Origin: Paraktedonobacter carboxidivorans
GTDB taxonomy: Bacteria > Chloroflexota > Ktedonobacteria > Ktedonobacterales > Ktedonobacteraceae
Direction: 5' to 3'
Assembly: GCA_041156125.1 (NCBI GenBank)
Contig: JBEVTI010000018.1
Span: forward strand, 1-64,000
DNA length: 64,000 nt
A program made the position numbers and the translations under genes. The notes beneath the pieces were generated by a model. The model had not been told where the DNA came from, did no database searches, and saw only the letters and a list, made by a program, of their open reading frames with translations. This document shows positions 8,703 through 17,212 of this stretch, one piece after another. Position 1 is the first letter of the stretch, and each line of letters begins with the position of its first letter.

Positions 8703-9461
8703 ATGCATCGCTTCTTTATCACTCCAGAACTAGTCAAAGAGATAGGCGTTGGCCTCTCCCTGCCCAAAGAGCTGGCTCACCAGGTACGCGACGTATTGCG
8801 TCTGAACCTGGGCGAAAAACTGATCCTACTGGACAACCAGGGCAATGAAATCCTGGCCACTGTCGAAGGTAGCAGCCGCGCTGGTGTGATCGTGCAACTG
8901 TTAGAGCGTCATACAGGTCAGCCTCCTTCGCCAATCCGCATTGTACTTTGCCAGGGCTTGCTCAAGTCAGCGCGCTTCGAGTGGGTTCTGGAAAAGGGCA
9001 CGGAATTGGGGGTCTCAGTCTTTGCCCCTATCCTCTGTCAGCGTTCAACAGCGGGACTCAAAGACGCTGGAGCCGCGAAGATTCAGCGCTGGCAGCGCAT
9101 TGTGCAGGAAGCAACCGAACAATGCGGGCGCACTATTCTGCCTGCATTGCTGCCTATCCGCACGCTGGCCGAGGCGCTCAGCGAAATTCCCGCTGGCTCC
9201 CTGGCTATTATGCCCTGGGAAGAGGCCGAGGGCCACTCACTGCGCGACGTACTGGCCAGGGTGCGTATGCGCGTGGCTGGCGTGGTAATTCCTCAAACTA
9301 TCCTGCTCTTCATCGGCCCCGAGGGAGGTCTGACAGTGGAAGAAACAACATTGGCCCGCAACCAGGGAGTCCAGGTCGTTACTCTGGGTCCGCGCATCCT
9401 ACGCGCCGAGACTGCCGCGCTGGCCAGCCTCTCCAGCGTGATGTTCGCCCTGGAGCCTTAA
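8703..9461 (+). CDS. rsmE: 16S rRNA m3U1498 methyltransferase
   Basis: A 252-residue SPOUT-class methyltransferase that methylates N3 of U1498 in 16S rRNA. Diagnostic parts are the N-terminal MHRFFI and LAHQVRDVLRLNLGEKL (PUA-like domain), and the SPOUT knot motifs FIGPEGGLTVEE and TLGPRILRAETAAL near the C-terminus. Start 8703 is preceded by AGGAG with an 8-nt spacer; an ATG at 8679 lacks a site. It directly follows prmA and probably shares its transcript. Confidence 0.93.
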   Translation: MHRFFITPELVKEIGVGLSLPKELAHQVRDVLRLNLGEKLILLDNQGNEILATVEGSSRAGVIVQLLERHTGQPPSPIRIVLCQGLLKSARFEWVLEKGTELGVSVFAPILCQRSTAGLKDAGAAKIQRWQRIVQEATEQCGRTILPALLPIRTLAEALSEIPAGSLAIMPWEEAEGHSLRDVLARVRMRVAGVVIPQTILLFIGPEGGLTVEETTLARNQGVQVVTLGPRILRAETAALASLSSVMFALEP

Positions 9462-9586
9462 ATCAAATTGTCAGAGCAAATGACCATCAACGCTTCCCGC
9501 GAGGAGAGCCAATTCCTCTTGCAATTATCTTCTATCCAGGCTATGCTCTGTCAGAACCACACAGCTAAGAGCAGGAGAAACCCCCT

Positions 9587-10399
9587 ATGGCAGAAGAGCA
9601 TGTGTCAACAAAACAGCCGCTGATTGAGAGCGAGGCCGTTTCCTGGTGGAGCTGGCGACCAGGCATGAGGCCGTTGCGCGCCTTTCTGTTCGGTGGACTC
9701 CTGAGCTTGCTGGCGCTTTTTCTGTTAGTGAATGGGGCCTCAACGCTTAGCGCGGGCGTGCTTGACAGCTCCAGTGCGCCTCTACGCATACCTGGCGTTG
9801 TCACAGGACACGGCAAGGATATACTGGGCTCACCTCAGCTTACACTACATCTGAACGAGAGCGGTTTTCCAGCACTGATTACGCTTGTGGTTTCACCCGC
9901 GACCTCGCTCGCGCTCACCAATGGTAGCGCTGTACTCGTCGATTATGCGCCACATAAGCATATACCTTACGCGCTGGAAAACGGCAAACAGCGCTATTCA
10001 CTGCCTGGGACTAGTGTTTTTGAGAATTTCTGGCAAACTCTGGGTCTCTTGCTTTCCGGTCTCTTACTGCTCCCCTATCCATACCTGCTCTCCTTCTGGG
10101 GCTGGCGCGACCTGCACCCGGATCAGAAATGCCAGCGAACCGCCACTGTTATAGCCACGCGGGCCGCGCGCCAGACCACTAACCGAACTCCTGGCCTGGT
10201 ACCGCGTACAACCCATATCTGGTACGGGGTAGCCTTGCAAACAGAACAATCAGCGACCACATCACCTGAAATCCTCACTTTTGCCGTGCGTCAGGAGCTC
10301 TATGAAGAACTTCTGCGCGGCACATGTGTGGAGATAACCTACTCGCCTCATCTGCGCTACTTATACGCGCTCAAAGTATTACATACTACCATCAAGTAA
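9587..10399 (+). CDS. Two-helix membrane protein of unknown function
   Basis: A 270-residue protein I do not recognise. One transmembrane helix lies near residues 29-52 (FLFGGLLSLLALFLLV) and a second near 148-170 (FWQTLGLLLSGLLLLPYPYLL). The segment between is presumably extracytoplasmic and contains a compact beta-type stretch, and a roughly 95-residue cytoplasmic tail follows. The architecture resembles DUF3592-style proteins, but no diagnostic motif is present. The start has AGGAG nine bases upstream. It lies between rsmE and comF in the same direction, so operon membership is likely. Its last codons are part of a tandem duplication at 10376-10437. Confidence 0.7.
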   Translation: MAEEHVSTKQPLIESEAVSWWSWRPGMRPLRAFLFGGLLSLLALFLLVNGASTLSAGVLDSSSAPLRIPGVVTGHGKDILGSPQLTLHLNESGFPALITLVVSPATSLALTNGSAVLVDYAPHKHIPYALENGKQRYSLPGTSVFENFWQTLGLLLSGLLLLPYPYLLSFWGWRDLHPDQKCQRTATVIATRAARQTTNRTPGLVPRTTHIWYGVALQTEQSATTSPEILTFAVRQELYEELLRGTCVEITYSPHLRYLYALKVLHTTIK

Positions 10400-10437
10400 G
10401 GAAGGTATTACATACTACTATTAAGCAAGTAAGGAAG
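10376..10437 (+). repeat. Tandem ~30-bp duplication across a stop codon and the comF ribosome site
   Basis: Unit 1 (10376-10404) and unit 2 (10405-10437) share GTATTACATACTA then AAGTAAGGAAG. Unit 1 includes the stop codon of the upstream membrane protein. Each copy ends in an AAGGAAG Shine-Dalgarno-like box, so the second copy supplies the comF ribosome site. Confidence 0.8.
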
Positions 10438-10441
10438 GGAT

Positions 10442-11203
10442 ATGCTGGATAGGGTTTTCTCACGAGACGCGCGCGTGCTTCTGCAGCGCGGACTTGACCT
10501 GCTCTTTCCACCGCGTTGCGCGGGCTGCCGACGCGGCGGCTTTCTCCTCTGCCCGGCCTGTTGGCAAACAATGCAACCATTGATGCTACCACTCTGCGAG
10601 CACTGTGGCGCTCTCCTGAGCGAGCCTGCTGAAGGTTGCAGCTCCTGCCGCTATAAGCGCTTGCAACTGCATGGCTTGCGCCACGTTAGCCTCTATCAAG
10701 GACCACTGCGCAAAACTATTCACGCATTTAAATATGATGGACAGCTACGACTGGCTGAGCCTCTGGGACTGCTGCTGGCCGAGGCGTTTCGGCTCTACGG
10801 TCTGAAGGCGGATGGTGTACTGCCTCTGCCTCTGCATCCACAGCGCCTGCGCCAACGCGGCTACAACCAGGCAGCTCTGCTCGCCAGGGTATGTGCTACT
10901 CACCTGAAGATACCGTATCTAGAAGATCTGGTGATACGCCAACGCCTTACTTGTCCACAGGTTGGCCTGGCTTTCTCTGAACGGCAGCACAATGTCGCTG
11001 GAGCTTTCACCCTCACTTCTAGCGCCCACACAAGCTTGCGCGGCTATCACACGCTCCTATTGATTGATGATGTGTCCACAACTGGCGCGACTCTCGAGGC
11101 CTGCGCGGCTCCACTCTATGCCGCTGGAATACAACAGGTCTGGGGACTTGTACTCGGTAAACCTGCTAACCTGATGCAAGATGGATCGAAAGGTATGCTA
11201 TAA
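10442..11203 (+). CDS. comF: ComF family phosphoribosyltransferase-like protein
   Basis: A 253-residue ComF/GntX family protein. The N-terminus has a four-cysteine double zinc motif (CAGC, CPAC, CEHC, CSSC), followed by LDLLFPP-type hydrophobic context. The C-terminal half is a PRTase type I fold, with LPLPLHPQRLRQRGYNQA, and the PRPP loop in LLIDDVSTTGATLEAC. ComF proteins assist DNA uptake and are also linked to purine salvage or replication restart in some bacteria; the role here is inferred only from family. Its ribosome site lies in the second copy of the tandem duplication. The stop codon TAA overlaps the -10 box of the ftsH promoter. Confidence 0.9.
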   Translation: MLDRVFSRDARVLLQRGLDLLFPPRCAGCRRGGFLLCPACWQTMQPLMLPLCEHCGALLSEPAEGCSSCRYKRLQLHGLRHVSLYQGPLRKTIHAFKYDGQLRLAEPLGLLLAEAFRLYGLKADGVLPLPLHPQRLRQRGYNQAALLARVCATHLKIPYLEDLVIRQRLTCPQVGLAFSERQHNVAGAFTLTSSAHTSLRGYHTLLLIDDVSTTGATLEACAAPLYAAGIQQVWGLVLGKPANLMQDGSKGML

Positions 11204-11270
11204 TTAGCCAGAAAATCAGGAGTGTGCTATCGCTGAGCTTATTCTCTCTATTGGGAATAAGTTGCTATCG
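11196..11270 (+). promoter_or_regulatory. ftsH extended -10 promoter and structured leader
   Basis: TGCTATAAT (11196-11204) is an extended -10 overlapping the comF stop. In the leader, CTTATTC (11238-11244) and GAATAAG (11255-11261) form a 7-bp inverted repeat, and this is flanked by two copies of TGCTATCG (11225-11232, 11263-11270). The symmetry suggests an operator or a structured 5' UTR. Confidence 0.5.
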
Positions 11271-11295
11271 TGTTTCTATTAAAAAAGGATAACTT

Positions 11296-13302
11296 ATGTT
11301 TAGTAGCGGGAAACGGCTGCGTACTATTCTTGTCTGGTTGGCAGTGCTTATAGCCCTTGGCGTGGTCCTTGTGCTTTTCCTGCGCGCGCCAGCCAATACC
11401 CAGCCAATAACTGTTTCCGGGCTGCTTGCCGATGTGAAATCCGACATCCAACGTGGCCAGAAAGATACTCTGGAGGTCGCGAGTACTACACTGACCCTCC
11501 AGCGAGCTAATAACACAAACAAAGAAGTAGCGACAATTAACGATACATTCAATGTTACCGCTGTGCTTAAAGATAATGGGATTGACTATACCAGCTCGAA
11601 CCTGGTGCTACAATACGATCAGCCCAGTTCAACTGGCACATGGATTAATATCCTGGTCGCATTGATCCCGTTCTTGCTAATTGCGGGCCTGCTGGTCTTT
11701 ATGATTCGCCAGGCTCAGGGCAGCAATAATCAGGCCATTTCTTTCGGCAAGAGCCGGGCGCGTATGTTTATAAGCAATCGGCCAACTGTAACATTCGCAG
11801 ATGTAGCCGGTGTCGAAGAAGCGAAACAGGAGCTTGAGGAGATCGTGGAATTTTTAAAATTCCCCGATAAATTCTCCGCGTTAGGGGCGCGCATTCCTAA
11901 AGGTCTACTCCTGGTTGGCCCTCCGGGTACGGGCAAAACCTTGATTTCGCGCGCGGTAGCCGGAGAGGCTGGTGTGCCCTTCTTTAGCATTAGCGGCTCA
12001 GAATTTGTAGAAATGTTTGTCGGCGTGGGTGCCAGCCGGGTGCGTGACCTCTTTGAGCAGGCCAAGCGCAATAATCCGTGTATCGTCTTTGTAGACGAAA
12101 TCGACGCTGTGGGTCGTCAACGTGGCTCAGGCCTGGGCGGTTCACATGACGAGCGCGAGCAGACGCTCAACCAGATTCTGGTCGAGATGGATGGCTTCGA
12201 TACCAATACCAATGTAATCGTGATCGCCGCCACCAACCGGCCCGATGTGCTCGATCCCGCTCTCTTGCGCCCCGGTCGCTTCGATCGTCAGGTCGTACTT
12301 GATCGACCCGATATCCGTGGGCGTGTCTCCATTCTGCAGGTTCATTCTAAAGGCAAACCGCTGGAGCCCAGTGTCACGCTGGATACCCTGGCCAAACAAA
12401 CACCTGGTTTCTCTGGCGCGGATCTCTCTAATCTGCTGAACGAAGCGGCAATTCTGGCCGCGCGCCGCAATAAACGCACAATCGGTATGAGCGAACTGGA
12501 AGAGGCGATTGATCGCGTCGTCGCTGGACCCGCGCGCAAGAGTCGTATCATTAGCGAGCGCGAAAAGGCTATCGCCGCGTACCACGAAGTTGGCCATGCC
12601 CTGGTCGCCCGCATGCTCCCAAATACCGATCCAGTCCATAAGGTCTCCATTGTAGCCCGTGGACAGGCTGGTGGCTTTACTATGCTCTTGCCAACGGAGG
12701 ATCGCTATCTGTGGAGCAAACCGCAGTTTGAGGATATGCTGGCCTACGCCCTGGGTGGTCATGTAGCGGAATTGATCATCTTTGGTGAAGTTACAACTGG
12801 AGCCTCAAATGATATTGAGCGCGTCACAAAAATCGCTCGCTCAATGGTGACCGAATATGGCATGAGCAGCCGCATCGGCCCGATGGCGCTGGGTCACAAA
12901 GAAGAACTGGTATTCCTGGGTCGCGACTTTAATGAGCAACGCAACTACAGTGAACAAACCGCCCGCGAGATCGATGAGGAAATCAGAAATATCATTCAGA
13001 CAGCCTTTGACAAGGCTTATAATGTACTTCAACAGAATAAGCCGCGTTTGATTATGATCAGCGAGCGTCTGATCAAAGAAGAGACATTAGAGGGACCCAT
13101 TTTTGAAACGCTCTTTAACCAGCCTATCGAAAATGAGCAATACAAAATTCCCTCGATCCTGGCCGGTCTGCCAGAGTTGTCCAAAACCAAATCTATAGGT
13201 CTCGCAAACAGCCCGGAACTACTCTCCGCCAGCGACAAAGCGCGGTCACTGCCCTCACAAACGCAACCACCGCACAACGGAGAGATTAGCGCGTCTCATT
13301 AA
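11296..13302 (+). CDS. ftsH: ATP-dependent membrane zinc metalloprotease FtsH
   Basis: A 668-residue FtsH. Two transmembrane helices (about 8-29 and 117-136) flank a short extracytoplasmic domain. The AAA module has Walker A GPPGTGKT (208-215), Walker B IVFVDEID (263-270) and the second region of homology ending RPGRFDRQV. The M41 site is H430-E-V-G-H434; most FtsH proteins have HEAGH, but the HExxH zinc motif is intact. FtsH degrades misfolded membrane proteins and some regulators. The C-terminal 60 residues are low-complexity and specific to this protein. AAAAAAGGA precedes the start. Confidence 0.96.
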   Translation: MFSSGKRLRTILVWLAVLIALGVVLVLFLRAPANTQPITVSGLLADVKSDIQRGQKDTLEVASTTLTLQRANNTNKEVATINDTFNVTAVLKDNGIDYTSSNLVLQYDQPSSTGTWINILVALIPFLLIAGLLVFMIRQAQGSNNQAISFGKSRARMFISNRPTVTFADVAGVEEAKQELEEIVEFLKFPDKFSALGARIPKGLLLVGPPGTGKTLISRAVAGEAGVPFFSISGSEFVEMFVGVGASRVRDLFEQAKRNNPCIVFVDEIDAVGRQRGSGLGGSHDEREQTLNQILVEMDGFDTNTNVIVIAATNRPDVLDPALLRPGRFDRQVVLDRPDIRGRVSILQVHSKGKPLEPSVTLDTLAKQTPGFSGADLSNLLNEAAILAARRNKRTIGMSELEEAIDRVVAGPARKSRIISEREKAIAAYHEVGHALVARMLPNTDPVHKVSIVARGQAGGFTMLLPTEDRYLWSKPQFEDMLAYALGGHVAELIIFGEVTTGASNDIERVTKIARSMVTEYGMSSRIGPMALGHKEELVFLGRDFNEQRNYSEQTAREIDEEIRNIIQTAFDKAYNVLQQNKPRLIMISERLIKEETLEGPIFETLFNQPIENEQYKIPSILAGLPELSKTKSIGLANSPELLSASDKARSLPSQTQPPHNGEISASH

Positions 13303-13304
13303 TG

Positions 13305-13434
13305 ATATCCCTGATTTTGCAAAATCAGGGCAAAACAGTTTGCCTCCCCGTCCCGGAGAAAAGTATGAATCATCCCGGATTTTGGCAAAATCCGCCAAAA
13401 CCGGCTATACCTCCCCGCCCCTGGGGTGAGATGA
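13305..13434. repeat. Two tandem ~64-bp REP-like units
   Basis: Unit 1 (13305-13368) and unit 2 (13369-13434) are degenerate copies. Each has a palindromic core of the form CC-T/G-GATTTT-G-CAAAATC, then a CAAAAC stretch, then CCTCCCCG-x-CCC. The same core without the rest recurs at 31498-31517 and, in a changed form, at 32143-32162. They lie between ftsH and a terminator hairpin. Confidence 0.7.
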
Positions 13435-13481
13435 TGAGTTTTTGTGTGGTGGGCCTCCAGCCCGCCACACAAAAACTCATC
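13433..13481. terminator. 22-bp hairpin downstream of ftsH
   Basis: Inverted repeat, 22-bp arms with one G-T position and a 5-nt loop (CTCCA). The right arm is followed by TGAAAAAGG, so no U-tract on the plus strand. Confidence 0.7.
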
Positions 13482-13501
13482 TGAAAAAGGGGTAGGGCGC
13501 T

Positions 13502-13518
13502 TTGACAAACGTTTGCAA
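13502..13518. promoter_or_regulatory. LacI-type operator-like palindrome
   Basis: A 17-bp near-palindrome centred on ACGT (TTGACAAACGTTTGCAA) resembles LacI/GalR-family operators. It contains a TTGACA that could be a -35 box. A similar element lies at 44662-44676. No LacI-type gene is in the window. Confidence 0.35.
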
Positions 13519-13584
13519 AGTTTGGGATAACTCATGCAAAGCTCGCTATCTTTTTGCATTGGCTCACACTGATGGCAAAGCCAC

Positions 13585-13639
13585 TTGACGTAGACAGTCA
13601 CTTCAGGAAATAATAGTGTACATAGGACACTATTATAAT
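13585..13639 (+). promoter_or_regulatory. Promoter with inverted-repeat operator before the cysteine hydrolase gene
   Basis: TTGACG (13585-13590) is followed 18 nt later by AATAAT (13609-13614), and a second -10-like TATAAT lies at 13634-13639. The region carries an inverted repeat with 9-bp arms, TAATAGTGT (13611-13619) and ACACTATTA (13627-13635). The overlap of repeat and -10 boxes is what a repressor site would look like. Confidence 0.45.
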
Positions 13640-13666
13640 GTCATGCAACGAAAGGGGAGCTTAGAT

Positions 13667-14605
13667 ATGGCCAATTTCATAGGAGCACCATCTCTGGTGG
13701 ATGAGCAGGATGCTTTCAGAGACGTATACCCGGCGCGCGTACATGAGTTTACTGAGGCGGGACGCCAGGTACAGTTGGCACCAGCTAGCAGCGATCGCGA
13801 GAAGATCGCGATTCTGCTTGTGGATTACCAGCACGATTTTGTTGATCCCACAGGCACGCTCTCAGTGCCGGGAGCCAGGGAAGATGTTGCGCGTTTCCTG
13901 AGCTGGTTTTACGCCAATGCGCCTACTATAACCTCAATTTACGCCTCGCTAGACACGCATCTGCCTTACCAGATCTTCTTTAGCGCCTGGTGGCACGATC
14001 CCCACACAGGTGAGCACCCTCAACCATTCACAGCGATCAGTGCCGCCGATGTGAACGACAGACGTTGGGTGCCGCTCTTTCACTCTGAATGGTCTATATA
14101 TTATGTCAATAAGCTGGCGAAACAGGCTAGAAAAGATCTGATGATCTGGCCATATCACACCATGCAGGGCACTCTGGGTCAGAGTCTGGTCGCGGCGCTT
14201 AGCGAGGCCATTGCCTGGCACAGCGCCGCGCGGGGCACACAGCCGATCTATCTGCCCAAAGGACTTACCACGCGCAGCGAATATTATGGCATCTTTGGCG
14301 CGGAAGTGTATGATCCCACCGATCCCACGAGCAGCGTGAATACTAGCCTGCTAGACGCCGTTATCCAGCATGATCGCGTCTATATCGCTGGCGAGGCCAG
14401 GTCGCACTGCGTGCTCGAAACCTTACGTCAGCTCACCACTCACCTCAGCCAGCAGCCAGCGTTGCTCGGTCGTTTGCACCTTTTAAGCGATTGCACCAGT
14501 TCCGTTCAACATCCCACGATGGATTTTGACGCCATGGCCAACCAGGAGTTAGAACTGATGCAAAAGCAGGGCATGCAGCTTGTGAAGAGCAGCGATAAAG
14601 TCTAA
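13667..14605 (+). CDS. Isochorismatase/nicotinamidase-family cysteine hydrolase
   Basis: A 312-residue cysteine hydrolase. The catalytic triad expected for the family is visible: D53 in LLVDYQHDF, Lys in IYLPKGLTTRSEYYG, and Cys in EARSHCVLETL. The VDYQHDF motif and the metal-site style Asp resemble nicotinamidases, but the protein is about 100 residues longer than usual because of insertions between the Asp and Lys motifs. Substrate is therefore uncertain: nicotinamide, isochorismate or a carbamoyl-type amide are all possible. The start at 13667 has AGGGGAG upstream; a longer reading from a GTG at 13616 would start inside the promoter. It has its own promoter and probable operator. Confidence 0.8.
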   Translation: MANFIGAPSLVDEQDAFRDVYPARVHEFTEAGRQVQLAPASSDREKIAILLVDYQHDFVDPTGTLSVPGAREDVARFLSWFYANAPTITSIYASLDTHLPYQIFFSAWWHDPHTGEHPQPFTAISAADVNDRRWVPLFHSEWSIYYVNKLAKQARKDLMIWPYHTMQGTLGQSLVAALSEAIAWHSAARGTQPIYLPKGLTTRSEYYGIFGAEVYDPTDPTSSVNTSLLDAVIQHDRVYIAGEARSHCVLETLRQLTTHLSQQPALLGRLHLLSDCTSSVQHPTMDFDAMANQELELMQKQGMQLVKSSDKV

Positions 14606-14757
14606 GCGTTTCAACGTGTGAATAAAGAATGGTATATGCCGCTGAGCACTGGCTGGCTAGATCGGGTCGGCCAGCTCTCACCACAAAAAATCACAAAAAA
14701 TCTGCGCTGAGGCTTCACAGGGGCCGAGCAATTCCTGTGAGAATACCACCCATCCCC

Positions 14758-14827
14758 TTGACAAACCTGGACTTCATCGGTTATCATATTAACCAGTTAG
14801 TTAATACAATGCACTGGTTGGTTAATA
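14758..14827 (+). promoter_or_regulatory. Sigma-70 promoter and TetR-type operator
   Basis: TTGACA (14758-14763), an 18-nt spacer and TATCAT (14782-14787) form a good promoter. Immediately after the -10 lies a 16-bp imperfect palindrome (14789-14804) with TTAAC and GTTAA ends, followed by a related half-site (14813-14825, TGGTTGGTTAA). The arrangement predicts autorepression by the TetR protein encoded just downstream. Confidence 0.7.
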
Positions 14828-14853
14828 GAGAACGGGAGGTCAGCGAGAAAAAC

Positions 14854-15543
14854 GTGGTTAAGATCAGTCGCGAGCGTGACGCCGAAGTTGCGCGCGAGGC
14901 CATTTTGGAGGCTGCGGAAGAAGTTTTCGCGCGCGAGGGCTTTGATGGAAGCCGCATCGATATCATTGCTGCGGAATCGGGCTACAACAAAAGCCTGATC
15001 TTTCATTACTTCATTGATAAAGAAGGGCTTTATCGGGCCGTAATCAAACGTATGAAAATGCGTATGAACGGCGAGTTACTGGAACCACTTACAGCCTTTA
15101 TTGAGAGTAGCGATGAGATGAGTATTCACAGGGTGCGTCTGATCCTGGAAATGGCCATCGGACTCTACCTCGACTATATGACAAGCCATCCACGCAACCT
15201 GCGTATCATGGCCTGGGAAACAGCCGAAGGCTGGGTCACCTATCTGCGCGAACCAGCTGGCAAGGAGTCTGAGACGTACCGCGCTTCAGTCTTCTGCATA
15301 GCTGACTTCTTAAGGCACGCGCAGGAGGCAGACGTGATCTGTAAAGAAGTAGATGTACGCTTTGTAGTCATGAATCTCATGAATATGTGTAGCATGTATC
15401 TACTCAATCTTCCACGTTTTCAATGGTTTTTTACCGAAGCCGAGACCGATCAGCAGACAAAACTGGCTTACATTCGTCAGCAAATTGTACAGCTTGTTTT
15501 GTATGGCATATTTACTTCGTCACAAGAAGGGATACACAAATGA
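14854..15543 (+). CDS. TetR/AcrR family transcriptional regulator
   Basis: About 229 residues from the GTG at 14854. The N-terminal helix-turn-helix reads AREAILEAAEEVFAREGFDG then DIIAAESGYNKSLIFHYFIDKEGLY, the classic TetR pattern. The C-terminal ligand-binding part is unassigned. The ATG at 14809 is in frame but sits within the operator, only about 15 nt after the expected transcription start, so I prefer GTG 14854 with GGGAGG upstream, although its spacer is long (14 nt). It overlaps the MFS gene by four bases (ATGA), so it most likely regulates that efflux pump and itself through the operator at 14789. Confidence 0.88.
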   Translation: MVKISRERDAEVAREAILEAAEEVFAREGFDGSRIDIIAAESGYNKSLIFHYFIDKEGLYRAVIKRMKMRMNGELLEPLTAFIESSDEMSIHRVRLILEMAIGLYLDYMTSHPRNLRIMAWETAEGWVTYLREPAGKESETYRASVFCIADFLRHAQEADVICKEVDVRFVVMNLMNMCSMYLLNLPRFQWFFTEAETDQQTKLAYIRQQIVQLVLYGIFTSSQEGIHK

Positions 15544-17123
15544 GTAAGGGACTCAGATGGAGGATAGCAGCGGTGGTGGCCCTGGGCATGTTTATGGCCA
15601 TTTTAGATAATACTATTGTCAGCGTTACATTGCCGCAGATGCAAAAGGCTTTTCATACAGACTTTGGGACAATTACCTGGGTTGCCACCGCCTACTTTCT
15701 GGCCCAGGCGGCAGTGATACCAATCGTAGGGTATCTGAGTGACCGCCTGGGCTCCAAGCTAATCTTTCTGACCGCATTGGCAGTGTTTACTGTTGGTTCA
15801 GGTCTCTGCGCGATAGCTCCAACCCAGGAAAGCCTGATTGCTTTCCGCATTTTCCAGGGCATCGGCGGCGGTGCATTAATGCCGGTCGCATTCGCGATTG
15901 TCTATCGCATCTTCCCGGCCACTGAGCGTGGACCCGTTACGGCGGTGATTGGTATTCCAATCATGCTGGCCCCGGCCTTTGGTCCGACCATCGGCGGCTA
16001 CCTGAGCACCAGTTTCGACTGGAATGCGATCTTCACGATCAATTTGCCCATCGGTATCATTACTTTAGTGCTGAGCATTTTCATTCTGCCGGGGCGCGTA
16101 GCTGAACTACAAGCAATAGCCGATGAGAATAAATATCGCTTCGATATCCTGGGCCTGGTGCTTTCAATGGTCGGCTTTACCTCACTGGTTTATGGTATAT
16201 CCCAGGCCGGTTCAAGAGGCTGGGGCGACTCGATAGTGCTGATCAATATCATTGCCGGCCTGGTAATCCTGGTAGCCTTTGTGATAGTCGAACTGCGAGT
16301 CAAAGATCCAGTCATCGATGTACGGTTGTTCGCCAACTATACATTCTCAATAGCGAATGTCCTGATGTGGGTTGTAGTCGCAGTGCTTTTCGGGGCGCTT
16401 TTCCTGCTACCTCTTTTCTTTGAAAACGTGCAGGGCAATTCAGCTCTGACCTCTGGTGAATTCCTGATCGCGCAGGGTCTGGCGACCGGGACGAGCATGG
16501 CGATTGGCGGTGCCCTCTATAACCGCGTAGGACCGCGCATTCTGGCAGTGGGTGGTCTGCTATTGCTGATTGCCGGTTCCTATGGCCTGACCCAGATTGA
16601 TGTCAATACAACAGGTCAGTCTCTGCAAATCTGGCTGATTATGCGCGGCCTGGGCCTTGGTCTGGTAAACATGCCTCTGCAAACCCTGGCGCTCTCAGCG
16701 GTGAGCAATAAAGCCATGGCTAAAGCCTCATCGCTGGTCACAGTTACACGCCAGGTAGCAGGCGCGATTGGTGTCGCGACCTTGACCACCTACCTGACCC
16801 AGCAAACAAAGAGCCACGCGACAGATATCGGCAATGCCATTAAAAATGGCCTGACCACACATCAGCTTAGCGGGGTGGCCGCGACCTGTGTCAGAGCAGC
16901 TGGTCCTACCTTAAATCAGGTAGCTGTGAGAACCTGTGTGGTGCAACATGCCACAGTCAATGGTCTGAATGATACCTTCTGGCTGGTCACAATTTGTTGC
17001 ACAGCCACACTCGTGCTGGCTCTGTTTGTGGGACGCGATCCCGCCATCGAGGCATATAAGAAAGCCAGAGCACTTGGGGAGGACGTAACGTTGGAGCGCG
17101 ATCCAGTTCTGGCTGCTGAATAA
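15540..17123 (+). CDS. DHA2-type (EmrB/QacA) MFS multidrug transporter
   Basis: A 527-residue polytopic protein with about 14 membrane segments. Motif D1 is in ILDNTIVSVTLPQMQKAF, motif A in GYLSDRLGSKLIFL, and motif B around FRIFQGIGGGALMP, all typical of drug:H+ antiporters of the DHA2 family. The start at 15540 overlaps the TetR stop (ATGA) and has AGAAGGGA upstream. The protein would sit in the cytoplasmic membrane and export hydrophobic or cationic compounds; the real substrate is not predictable. A hairpin follows the stop. Confidence 0.92.
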   Translation: MSKGLRWRIAAVVALGMFMAILDNTIVSVTLPQMQKAFHTDFGTITWVATAYFLAQAAVIPIVGYLSDRLGSKLIFLTALAVFTVGSGLCAIAPTQESLIAFRIFQGIGGGALMPVAFAIVYRIFPATERGPVTAVIGIPIMLAPAFGPTIGGYLSTSFDWNAIFTINLPIGIITLVLSIFILPGRVAELQAIADENKYRFDILGLVLSMVGFTSLVYGISQAGSRGWGDSIVLINIIAGLVILVAFVIVELRVKDPVIDVRLFANYTFSIANVLMWVVVAVLFGALFLLPLFFENVQGNSALTSGEFLIAQGLATGTSMAIGGALYNRVGPRILAVGGLLLLIAGSYGLTQIDVNTTGQSLQIWLIMRGLGLGLVNMPLQTLALSAVSNKAMAKASSLVTVTRQVAGAIGVATLTTYLTQQTKSHATDIGNAIKNGLTTHQLSGVAATCVRAAGPTLNQVAVRTCVVQHATVNGLNDTFWLVTICCTATLVLALFVGRDPAIEAYKKARALGEDVTLERDPVLAAE

Positions 17124-17139
17124 AACGCAGACGAAAAAG

Positions 17140-17180
17140 GGGGTGGTCGGCAAAGGGCTAAGAACTTTGCCCGCCACCCC
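17140..17180. terminator. Bidirectional terminator hairpin between converging genes
   Basis: 16-bp arms (GGGGTGG-x-CGGCAAAG type; one mismatch region) with a 9-nt loop, between the MFS gene and the converging WD40 gene. The right arm is followed by TCTCGT, with no long U-tract. Confidence 0.65.
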
Positions 17181-17212
17181 TCTCGTATCTACTTCACTCC
17201 ACTATTTTGCCT

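Noticed and set aside
12142..12762. 206-residue minus-strand frame opposite ftsH
   Set aside because: It is a shadow of conserved ftsH coding sequence.
13502..13530. TTGACA at 13502 as the main promoter of the hydrolase
   Set aside because: The downstream -10 (GATAAC) is poor and the leader would be 140 nt; the promoter at 13585 is closer and better. Kept only as an operator candidate.
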